A stretch of 64,000 bases of DNA, from assembly GCA_964462535.1 (NCBI GenBank), contig CAYWXV010000002.1, forward strand, positions 62,001-126,000, read 5' to 3'. Under the pieces are notes generated by a model. The model saw only the letters and a list, made by a program, of their open reading frames with translations, searched no databases and was not told the origin of the DNA. This document shows positions 51,292 through 59,708 of this stretch, one piece after another. The position numbers were made by a program, and so were the translations under genes. Origin of the DNA: CAYWXV01 sp964462535 (GTDB lineage: Bacteria > Bacteroidota > Ignavibacteria > OLB7). Numbering within the stretch: the first letter of the stretch is position 1; each line of letters opens with the position of its first letter.

Positions 51292-54200
51292 CGCACCACG
51301 ACAATCGGAGCAACGTCGCGCCGACCATCCGAGGTCTCGACGCTCAAATAGTAGACTCCACTGGCGACGCCGGACAGATTGAAACGGAGCGTCGCCTCGC
51401 CCCCCTCCACTACCCCGTCGAAAATGGTGGCGACTCGCCGACCATTGGATTCAACGAGTGTCGCAGAGAGCTCGGATCGAGCGGCAAGGCGGAGCACGAC
51501 CGTCCCCTCCCCCGGTGTGGGATTGGGTGTGGCAGAGACGATCTCCAATCCTGAAGCGTGGAACGTCGGCGGGGCGCCATCAACCCCAGTCGTAAAGAAG
51601 TTGCCCCGCGTAAATCGGAAGAACGCACCCGACGTGTCCGTCGCCCAGATGACGTTGTTGTTGACGTTCGTGTCGGAAAGGTCCGCTGCGAAGTCGACCC
51701 AGCGGAGGCCCTGCGACGTCTGAGGGATGATCAGCGTGTTCTCGCGAATGCGAAGCGGATTCTCACGTGTGAGGTGCTGTAGTTCGGAGACGAAGAACGG
51801 ACCGTCGTCAGGCCTGGTTATTCCCTGCACATACCCATAGTCGTCCCATTGAAGCCCGCGACGGAACTCGTCTCCACCGTTTGACAGCGGGCCGTATGTG
51901 TGGAGGACCGTTCCGGCCGTGTCGATAACGTAAACCGTATTGGGAGGCGTCGCTGTCACCACGGCGATTCCTTCGGGATCGTTCGATACGGCCATGATGG
52001 ACGATGCAGGGAGCGGTACCTGATGGAACTCCCCGCCGAGCGTGTCTATCATTACGAGTCGTGCGTTTGCGAAGTCGTCGTCACCTGTGAGGGCGTAGAA
52101 GGCGTCGCGCTGCCCGTCGTATGCGAGCGAGCGGACGTGACCCGTGATACCGTCCCTCAGGAAACCGCGGATGCCCGTGAGGAGGGGCAGGTTCAGTCGG
52201 TAGATGGAATCACTTGTTGCCGACGTGGCCCAGATCTCGCGTCCACGAACCGCAATCGCTTCGGCCTTGAAAGAGCGTGGAAGAGCAGATGCATTTGCTG
52301 TCGCCGTAAGGGAGAAGTTCGCCGACTCAAGTCGAACAGCACCTCCAGCTGTCTCCACCCGCACACGTGCCATGGCGGTACGAACGAGCGGGATAGATAT
52401 CACTTTCGAGCTTTCGGTGACATCGGATGCCATTGTCGTCCAGGTGGCGCCACCATCGTAGCTCAAGAGCACGTTTACCGGACCCGTCACGCCAATCCAC
52501 TGTACAAACAGGTCATTGGGTGTGATATAACTCTCACCGCCGACGGGTACCAGTAAGGCCGCCGGGGGCTCTATGTTATCGATGGAGACACGGAACATAG
52601 AACGTCCGTGTGTTGCTGCCACAAGCATGCGACTCGACCTGTGAATCTTCATCGACGCAATCGGAGAGAGGGCGAGCCCCCGATTGTAGGGGAACCACCG
52701 CGCTCCGCCATCCAACGAGACGAACACCCCAATGTCGGTACCGACGAAGATGTGTTGATTGTTCTGCGGATCCACTTCAACGGCATTGGCGGGGATATCG
52801 GGCAGGTTGGACGTTATGCTCGTGAACGTTGCCCCCCCGTCGTTGGAGACGTAGACGTGATCACTGCCACTGCCGGAGACCGTTACGTAGAGACGCGTGG
52901 CAACGACGGGATCGTAACGGACATCTGTGATGAATCGGTTTGGCAGCCCACCGCATCTCGCCCACGAAGCGCCGTCGTCTGTTGAGTAGTACGCTCCCTG
53001 CCCGTACGTTCCGACGGTGATCTTACCACCAGCCACCGGCGATGCGCCGATCGCCGTGATCTTGCCCGTCGCGCTCGTGCTATTCCCCGGCGACAGCTTC
53101 TCCCACGCCGACCCCTGATTGGTGGAGCGCCACAGACCGGTACGACCGGAATAGAGAGATTTTTTGTCGAACGGATTCATCGCGATCGGCGTCGACCAGA
53201 AACCGGCATCGTTGGCAGCAGACATCGGTTGATCGATGCGGGTGCGCGAGCTGACGTTGTTTGCACTGATCCGATACATGGGCGACCCATTGTAGTTCTC
53301 AGCGTAGATGACGTCTGGATCTGCGAGGTCTACAACCACGAAGAACCCGTCCCCGCTGAGGACCGTCGACCAGTTTTCCACGAATCCCGTTGTTCCATAC
53401 GATCCGTGCGATCCATTATCCTGGGTTCCTCCATAGACTCTGAAGGGCCGAGTCTGGTCGACGTCCATTGCGTAATACTGTGAGGTGGCCATCTTCTTCG
53501 ATACCTCCACCCAGTTAATGCCACCGTCAAGTGACGCGCAAACGCCTCCATCGTTGCCAAGGTAGACCAGCCCTGGTGAGTTGGGATCGAACACGACGAT
53601 ATGCTGATCTGGGTGAGCAACTCCGTTCCCATACGATCTGGTCGTATTGGTGAAGTTCACTCCACCGTCGCCGCTTCTGTAGATGTCAATGCCCCCAACC
53701 AGGACTGATGCAGCATCCGTCGGATCGACCGCGATGCAGTTGTCGTACCACCCCTGCTCATTGAAGAAGTTTGTTGGCAGGGTCTTCATCAGCGTCCAGC
53801 TGGCACCAAAATCGTCGGAGCGATAGACCTCGCCGATATGGTTCGACGATCCGTTTGATCGTGCGACAAGCGCATACACAGTGGCCGGAGCGCTTGGCGC
53901 AACCGCGACGCTGATGCGAAGCGAGTTCGTCAGCGTTATACCCGACTGTGCGGACACGAAGCTCTCTCCGCCATTGTCGGACCGTCGAATGAACCCGCTT
54001 CCGGCGATGTAGATCTGCGCCTGATTGGAAGGATTAACCGACATGTCGTACACCGTCCCGCTTACCAGTCGCGACCAGTTGGCTCCGTTGTCTGTGGTTC
54101 GATAAAAGCCCCCTCCCCCCTGCGCTGCGGCAACGTAGATCGTACGCGGTGCATCGGAACGGACATGGATCTTCGAGATCGCGCCGACGGCGTTCATGCC

Positions 54201-54857
54201 GATGTTCGTCCAGGTTCTTCCCTGATTCGTGGATCTGAAGATGCCGTCACCCTCGTACCTGTCAATGTTGTTGGTGTTCTCGCCGGTCCCGAAATAGACA
54301 ACGTTCGGGTTGGTCGGGTCCACTGCCACCGCGCCGGACGCCAGAGCGGAGAGCGTGTCACTCATCGGCTGCCAGTTCGACCCGTTGTCTGTCGTCTTCC
54401 AGACACCCCCTGCCGCCGCCGCGATATAGACGGTACCCTGATTAACGGGATCGATTGCGATTCCCCTCACACGTCCCGATTGATTTGCTGGTCCGATCTC
54501 CTGCCAGGAGTTCGCAGCAAGAAGTCTCGCTCCCTTCGACGACGCGCGCGCGCGCTCCAGGTCGGCCTGCATCGCCTTCATCTGGCGCAGGGCCGTCAAG
54601 CGCACGCCGTCGGGAATGTGGTCGTACGGGAAACTCCTCTGCGCGCGAAACCACTCCTGTCGGCCGCGGACATCCTCGGCAGTCGATCTGAAGGTCTCAT
54701 TGAACGACTGTCGATAAATATCTTCAACTCGTTGTACGGCCTCTTGCGATGTAGTCGTGGACGGATCATCCTGCTGGGCAAGGAGCCGCGGCCCCGCTAG
54801 AGCAATCATGAATCCGATGACGAGCGAAAGCGATGTCCGGAGCGTTTCGTAGCGCAT
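51288..54857 (-). CDS. Secreted Asp-box (BNR/sortilin-like) beta-propeller protein with T9SS domain, copy 1
   Basis: 1189 residues. Signal peptide (about 1-28, ending RLLAQ), a helical N-terminal stretch (QEWFRAQRSFPYDHIPDGVR), then a propeller region (about 115-790) with about 11 Asp-box motifs (WKTTDNGSNW, FRSTNQGRTW, YRTTDNGANW, YRSDDFGASW, YYSTDDGASW, FVSLDGGARW). A beta-sandwich and a second propeller-like region follow, then a T9SS sorting domain (ATPNPTPGEGTVVLRL ... GVASGVYYLSV). This fold is shared by sialidase-like, VPS10 and surface-binding proteins; no catalytic residues can be assigned. It has exactly the same predicted length as its upstream tandem paralogue. Confidence 0.88.
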   Translation of the reverse strand: MRYETLRTSLSLVIGFMIALAGPRLLAQQDDPSTTTSQEAVQRVEDIYRQSFNETFRSTAEDVRGRQEWFRAQRSFPYDHIPDGVRLTALRQMKAMQADLERARASSKGARLLAANSWQEIGPANQSGRVRGIAIDPVNQGTVYIAAAAGGVWKTTDNGSNWQPMSDTLSALASGAVAVDPTNPNVVYFGTGENTNNIDRYEGDGIFRSTNQGRTWTNIGMNAVGAISKIHVRSDAPRTIYVAAAQGGGGFYRTTDNGANWSRLVSGTVYDMSVNPSNQAQIYIAGSGFIRRSDNGGESFVSAQSGITLTNSLRISVAVAPSAPATVYALVARSNGSSNHIGEVYRSDDFGASWTLMKTLPTNFFNEQGWYDNCIAVDPTDAASVLVGGIDIYRSGDGGVNFTNTTRSYGNGVAHPDQHIVVFDPNSPGLVYLGNDGGVCASLDGGINWVEVSKKMATSQYYAMDVDQTRPFRVYGGTQDNGSHGSYGTTGFVENWSTVLSGDGFFVVVDLADPDVIYAENYNGSPMYRISANNVSSRTRIDQPMSAANDAGFWSTPIAMNPFDKKSLYSGRTGLWRSTNQGSAWEKLSPGNSTSATGKITAIGASPVAGGKITVGTYGQGAYYSTDDGASWARCGGLPNRFITDVRYDPVVATRLYVTVSGSGSDHVYVSNDGGATFTSITSNLPDIPANAVEVDPQNNQHIFVGTDIGVFVSLDGGARWFPYNRGLALSPIASMKIHRSSRMLVAATHGRSMFRVSIDNIEPPAALLVPVGGESYITPNDLFVQWIGVTGPVNVLLSYDGGATWTTMASDVTESSKVISIPLVRTAMARVRVETAGGAVRLESANFSLTATANASALPRSFKAEAIAVRGREIWATSATSDSIYRLNLPLLTGIRGFLRDGITGHVRSLAYDGQRDAFYALTGDDDFANARLVMIDTLGGEFHQVPLPASSIMAVSNDPEGIAVVTATPPNTVYVIDTAGTVLHTYGPLSNGGDEFRRGLQWDDYGYVQGITRPDDGPFFVSELQHLTRENPLRIRENTLIIPQTSQGLRWVDFAADLSDTNVNNNVIWATDTSGAFFRFTRGNFFTTGVDGAPPTFHASGLEIVSATPNPTPGEGTVVLRLAARSELSATLVESNGRRVATIFDGVVEGGEATLRFNLSGVASGVYYLSVETSDGRRDVAPIVVVR

Positions 54858-54908
54858 GTTGAGTTATGCCTGATGGAACCCGGACGGCAGTGTACCGGGT
54901 CGTGACTG

Positions 54909-57900
54909 TCATTTCGCGACGATGACGGGACGAACCACACGGTCGCCCTCGGTAGTTGTGATCGCCAGATAGTAAATCCCGCTTGCGATCGATGCAGTTG
55001 AAAGCGTTCCTCGACCTTCCCCGGCCGGATGTTGTCCGCTGAAGAGTTCGACGATGCGCTTCCCGTCGGGTGAGAAGAGTGCGACGTCGATCGATGTGGC
55101 CCGCTTGAGGGTCCAGACCACGTCTGTCCGCTGGTGTACTGGATTCGGATGTATGGCATCGAGCGTCGCGTTCTCGCGCGTGACGCCTGATCCCGTCGGG
55201 CTATCGACTCCAGAGAAGACGTTGTCGACGACGAATCGAAAGAACTTGCCAGCCGTGTCGGTGGCAAAGTAGACTCCGCGAACGCCACCAGTAGTGTCTG
55301 GGGAATACGCGAGTCCAACTATCGCTAGCGAAGAAAACCCCGGAACGATTGTCGGCGTCCGTTGCGTGATTCGAAACTGCGGACGCGGATGGAGCCTTTC
55401 CAGATAGGACGAGTAGGCGTATCCGCTCGCGCTCGTGTCCATCGCTCCCTGCACAAATGCATCCCCGTCCCAGGCGAGTGAGCGCCGGGCAGCGTCTGAC
55501 GAAATCTCACCGGGCCCAAATCGCTCGACCTCTGCACCAACTGTGTCCAGGACAATGACCTCCGGAAGGTCCCCCACCGGAGATATCGCAATGCCGTTCG
55601 GAACGCTTGCAACGCCGCGAACGGTTCGTTCAGGAAGCGGAATCTCTCTGACACCGGCGCCAGTTGTGTCCATTTCCCATAGACGAGCGTTGCTGAAGTC
55701 ATCTTCAGCCGTTAACACGTAGAAGTGATCGCGGACCGGATCGTAGGCAAGATCACGCACGTGTCCCTCAATGCCGATGCGCTCAACCGGCGTACGCCCG
55801 CTAAGGAGAGGGAGTCGATATACGAAGAGAGAGTCGGTACCGCGCGCAGTTGCCCAGAGTGTGCCATCCCGCACTTCGATCGCCTCTGCCACGAGGTTCC
55901 TCGTCCCCATTTCGGACCCGTTAGCATTTGCCAGAATCGAGAAAAGACCGGATCGCACCACTCGTTTTGCCCCCTCCTGCTCCTCGGCTTCGACACGACC
56001 CGTGGTCGTGCGGATCAAACCGACGTCGAACGATGCCGAACTCCCCACGACGTTTTCGGCAACCGTTTCCCAGGATCCACCCCCGTCGAGACTGAAGCGG
56101 AGGCGGATAGGACCTTCCAGCCCAGCCCACTGTGCGGAGATGCGCGCGGGCGCAGCAAATGTCTCACCCCCCTGCGGCGCGATCATGACGGGTTCTGGTT
56201 GGACATTCGTGATGTCGATGGAGAAGGCCGATCGTCCATGCGTGGCCGCAATGAGCGTCCTGGCACCATATGCCACGCGGAGATCAACGACGGGGGCGTA
56301 CGGGAGGCCACTATTGAATGGAGACCATATCTGCCCGCCATCAAGTGACATGAAGACGCCGACATCGGTCCCGACAAAGATGTGCGAGATGGCATCGGGG
56401 TCCACTGCAACGGTGTTCGTGGGAACGTCAGGGAGGTTTGACGTGAGGTTGATGAAGTTCAGACCACCATCATCCGATCGAAAGACATGTCCGGCACCGG
56501 TTCCGGATACAGTCGCATAGATACGGTCGGCACTGTTTGGGTCGAACTTGATGTCCGTAACGTAGCGTGCCGGCACTCCCTTGGCGCGGGTCCACGTCTT
56601 TCCATCGTCCTTCGATACGCGAATCTCACCATTGGTTGTGCCGATCAGCATGTGATTGCCGTCCTGGTACGAGAGTGCTATCGCGGAGATGAACGCGCTG
56701 GCCCCTGTACTCAGACGCTCCCATGTGCTACCCTGATTTGAGGTCCGGTAGATGTTCACACGAGCGCTGTAAAGCCGCGCGTCGTAAGGGCTGCATGCAA
56801 GAGGGGTCGACCAGTCGCCTCTCTCGCCACCAATTTCGTTGATCGGGAAATGTATCGGCCGGACATCGTTGGTGGCCGTGTTTACGCGATAAATGGCCTG
56901 CGCGTAATAGAGTTCAGTGTAGACGATTGTCGGATCGAACGGATCAACGGCAACCCAGAATCCATCTCCACCGGAGACGGATTTCCATGTCCCGGGAACG
57001 GTCGGAACTGTGCCAAGGCTCCCGTTGTCCTGCGTACCGCCAAACACACGACGGGGATCGAACGGATCGACATCTATCCGGTAGAACTGAGTAATCGGGA
57101 GATTCATACTGAGTCGCCGCCAGTGAATGCCCGCATCCGGTGAGATGTGCACGCCGCCGTCGTTCCCAATCAGTACCTGGCCCGGTGTAGTGGGAGAGAA
57201 TTCAATGACGTGTTGATCGGGGTGGACCCAGGAGTCATCGTTGTAGTCACCAAGCGCGCCGCCGTACGAATCGGTGTAGTTCGCCCACGTCACGCCGTTG
57301 TCGTCCGTGCGGAAGATGTCGATACCCCCAGCGAGAACGACAGATGGGCTATCCGGATGAACCGCAATACAGTTGTCGTACCAGCCCTGGTCGCGAAAGA
57401 AGTACGTGGGAATTTCTGCGGTCTGTGTCCAGTTGGCACCACCGTCAGAAGAGCGGTACATCATGGCAACGTCTCCGTTCCCGGTCCCGCGGGCACACAG
57501 GGCGTAGGCAATGGACGGATTCGATGGGGCGAACGAGACACTTATGCGTCGCAGTCCGCCGCTGTTGATCCCGCGGGCAGTCGTCCAATTGACCCCGGCA
57601 TCAGTCGATCGGAGTATCGAGCTGCTCGTGCTGATGAGTACCTGATCGCTGTTCCTCGGATTAACCGACATGGAGAACCCATAGAGCGCCTGGATGAGAG
57701 TCCACGTCCCCCCTGCGTCTGTCGATCGGTAGAATCCACCTCCCCCCTTTGCGCCAAGTGCATAGACGATCTCCGGATTCTGCCGGTGAACGCCGAGAGC
57801 TGAGAAGCTTGAGACGTTTGTCAGCCCAATGTTGGTCCACGAGGCACCCTCGTTGGTTGACTTGAAAATTCCATTCCCCAGGTACGAATCCGTGTTGACT

Positions 57901-58478
57901 GTGTACTCGCCAGTGCCGGCGTAGATCACCGATGGGTTGCTGTAGTCGATGGCAAGTGCTCCGATCGCCATTGCCGACTCTTTATCGAACGTCGTGGTCC
58001 ACGTGACGCCATTATCCTCGGTCTTCCATACCCCACCCGCAGCCGCACCGATAAAGTACACTCCTGGCTTTGCTGGATGCTGGGCGATAGCTCTGACGCG
58101 TCCGCCGACGTTTGCCGGTCCTGCCGGTTGCCACGACGAGGCAGAAAGGAGACTGTTCGCACCCTTCGCGCGCGCTCCCCTCTCCTCCATGACACGCATA
58201 GCCTCGATGCCACGAGCCCTGGTACCGGCAGGGATCATCGCATAGGGGAAACGGCGCTGGAAATTGAACCATTCGTCACGCCCTTCAACGTCCTCCTCTC
58301 GCTCCTGACGTGTCGCCCTCTCCAGGCTACCTTTCATCACGTCAGCGCGACGCTGAAGTTCGCGTTCGGGATCGGCGCCGCTGCTCCGCTGGGCGCGGAG
58401 ATCGGTGGAGGCAATACTGACGAGTAGAAGAGCCGTCGCTACGATGCGGAGAGCGAGGCGTTCAATGGGGAACGGCAT
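54909..58478 (-). CDS. Secreted Asp-box (BNR/sortilin-like) beta-propeller protein with T9SS domain, copy 2
   Basis: 1189 residues from the ATG at 58478 (MPFPIERLALRIVATALLLV), with a signal peptide ending DLRAQ. Same order as copy 1, motif for motif: EWFNFQRRFPYAMIPAGTR, SWQPAGPANVGGRVRAIAQ, AAAGGVWKTEDNGVTW, about 11 Asp boxes (YRSTDAGGTW, YRSSDGGANW, YRTSNQGSTW, FMSLDGGQIW), GRSAFSIDITNVQPEP and a C-terminal T9SS domain (IHPNPVHQRTDVVWTL ... IASGIYYLAI). 51 nt separate the two genes. Clearly a tandem duplication with divergence. Likely extracellular or surface-attached; function unknown. Confidence 0.88.
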   Translation of the reverse strand: MPFPIERLALRIVATALLLVSIASTDLRAQRSSGADPERELQRRADVMKGSLERATRQEREEDVEGRDEWFNFQRRFPYAMIPAGTRARGIEAMRVMEERGARAKGANSLLSASSWQPAGPANVGGRVRAIAQHPAKPGVYFIGAAAGGVWKTEDNGVTWTTTFDKESAMAIGALAIDYSNPSVIYAGTGEYTVNTDSYLGNGIFKSTNEGASWTNIGLTNVSSFSALGVHRQNPEIVYALGAKGGGGFYRSTDAGGTWTLIQALYGFSMSVNPRNSDQVLISTSSSILRSTDAGVNWTTARGINSGGLRRISVSFAPSNPSIAYALCARGTGNGDVAMMYRSSDGGANWTQTAEIPTYFFRDQGWYDNCIAVHPDSPSVVLAGGIDIFRTDDNGVTWANYTDSYGGALGDYNDDSWVHPDQHVIEFSPTTPGQVLIGNDGGVHISPDAGIHWRRLSMNLPITQFYRIDVDPFDPRRVFGGTQDNGSLGTVPTVPGTWKSVSGGDGFWVAVDPFDPTIVYTELYYAQAIYRVNTATNDVRPIHFPINEIGGERGDWSTPLACSPYDARLYSARVNIYRTSNQGSTWERLSTGASAFISAIALSYQDGNHMLIGTTNGEIRVSKDDGKTWTRAKGVPARYVTDIKFDPNSADRIYATVSGTGAGHVFRSDDGGLNFINLTSNLPDVPTNTVAVDPDAISHIFVGTDVGVFMSLDGGQIWSPFNSGLPYAPVVDLRVAYGARTLIAATHGRSAFSIDITNVQPEPVMIAPQGGETFAAPARISAQWAGLEGPIRLRFSLDGGGSWETVAENVVGSSASFDVGLIRTTTGRVEAEEQEGAKRVVRSGLFSILANANGSEMGTRNLVAEAIEVRDGTLWATARGTDSLFVYRLPLLSGRTPVERIGIEGHVRDLAYDPVRDHFYVLTAEDDFSNARLWEMDTTGAGVREIPLPERTVRGVASVPNGIAISPVGDLPEVIVLDTVGAEVERFGPGEISSDAARRSLAWDGDAFVQGAMDTSASGYAYSSYLERLHPRPQFRITQRTPTIVPGFSSLAIVGLAYSPDTTGGVRGVYFATDTAGKFFRFVVDNVFSGVDSPTGSGVTRENATLDAIHPNPVHQRTDVVWTLKRATSIDVALFSPDGKRIVELFSGQHPAGEGRGTLSTASIASGIYYLAITTTEGDRVVRPVIVAK

Positions 58479-58551
58479 GATGAACCTGTTGCCGCACATG
58501 GGCGTGCGGGGAATAACTTGCGGGAACCGTTTACTAACGAACACCCTTCAG

Positions 58552-59472
58552 ATGACGATCGTCACTCGCGGGAGATTTCAACTCGTCCTTCTCTGTTGCA
58601 TTCTGAACGGAATGGCATGCAACGGGACACGAGACATAAAGAACGATCCACAAACGCCTTCTCACATAACGTTTGTGGATGCAACGGGGACGCGTGTCAG
58701 CCTGACGCGACGTGCGGAGCGAGTGATTTCGCTCGCTCCCAATCTCACAGAGTCGATGTGCGCAATCGGCGCCCAGGATCTACTCGTCGGGCGAACGTCG
58801 TATTGTGACTATCCTCCGTCCGTCGACACAGTTCCGGTGGTCGGAAATCTGCAGACCGTGGACTACGAAAAGGTTGTCTCGCTCAAGCCGGACATTGTCC
58901 TGATGACATTCGCCGGTAACAGCGAGGGGACGTACCGGAAGCTCCAGCAGCTTGGAGTGACACCGTTCGCGTTCGACGCATCGTCAATCGACGGCGTCGT
59001 GAACATGCTTGACACAATTGGGGCTCTCATCGGTCGTGCCCCCCGTGCGCACGCCGTCTCCGATTCGCTTCGGCGCCGACTCGATCGCGTCCGCACCGAG
59101 GCGCGCAAACATCCGGCTGTGCCAACGTTTCTGGTGGTCAACCGAGCCCCCCTGATGACAGTAAGTCGCGGGTATTTATCCGAGGCACTGGAGCTTGCGG
59201 GAGGGACGAATGTCGCCCGGGGCTCGGGTATCGTCTACCCAACCTATAGCCGCGAGGAACTGATCCGGCAGGACCCGGAGGTCATAATCGTCCCGGGCGC
59301 AACCCGGGCAGCGATCGATGCTCTCCTCACGAACTACCCTGAATGGGGGCGACTGCGCGCCGTCCGGGATGGGAAGATCCGCCTTGTCGCACCAGACCCT
59401 CTCATGCGACCCGGTCCCCGATTGGTGCGGGCGATCGAGGAGCTGTTCGAGCGGCTTCACTCCAACCCGTGA
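58552..59472 (+). CDS. BtuF-like helical-backbone substrate-binding lipoprotein
   Basis: 306 residues from the ATG at 58552. Lipoprotein signal (LVLLCCILNGMAC). Cobalamin/metal-siderophore type binding protein: RVISLAPNLTESMCAIGAQD, LVGRTSYCDYPPSV, VVGNLQTVDYEKVVSLKPDIVL, a rigid connecting helix and ELIRQDPEVIIVPG near the end. The TYP/PxY pattern is like BtuF, so vitamin B12 is a candidate ligand, but heme or iron siderophore cannot be excluded. No permease or ATPase genes adjoin. Divergent from the Asp-box pair. Confidence 0.88.
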   Translation: MTIVTRGRFQLVLLCCILNGMACNGTRDIKNDPQTPSHITFVDATGTRVSLTRRAERVISLAPNLTESMCAIGAQDLLVGRTSYCDYPPSVDTVPVVGNLQTVDYEKVVSLKPDIVLMTFAGNSEGTYRKLQQLGVTPFAFDASSIDGVVNMLDTIGALIGRAPRAHAVSDSLRRRLDRVRTEARKHPAVPTFLVVNRAPLMTVSRGYLSEALELAGGTNVARGSGIVYPTYSREELIRQDPEVIIVPGATRAAIDALLTNYPEWGRLRAVRDGKIRLVAPDPLMRPGPRLVRAIEELFERLHSNP

Positions 59473-59615
59473 CTCTCACCAAAACAACCAACGCCTGACA
59501 GGTGATTTGCGTGTCAAACGTCCCTCGGGACAGGTCGGACGGGGAGAGGACACATTCACGGCCACAGGAAACGACCAAGATAGGGGTTCGAGTACAAAGA
59601 TCTACCTCCAAAACG

Positions 59616-59656
59616 GAGCCCCTTCCAGCACCTCTATGGGGTGCGGGAAGGGGCTC
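59616..59656 (-). terminator. Terminator between convergent btuF-like gene and alaS
   Basis: GAGCCCCTTCC pairs with GGAAGGGGCTC, with an inner GCACC/GGTGC stem. The minus strand shows GTTTTGG soon after the hairpin, so it most likely ends alaS; the plus strand has only CTTCAT. Confidence 0.65.
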
Positions 59657-59708
59657 TTCATACGCATGCGGTGCGCCTGTCAAACCAGCCCAACAGGCGC
59701 CAGGGGGC

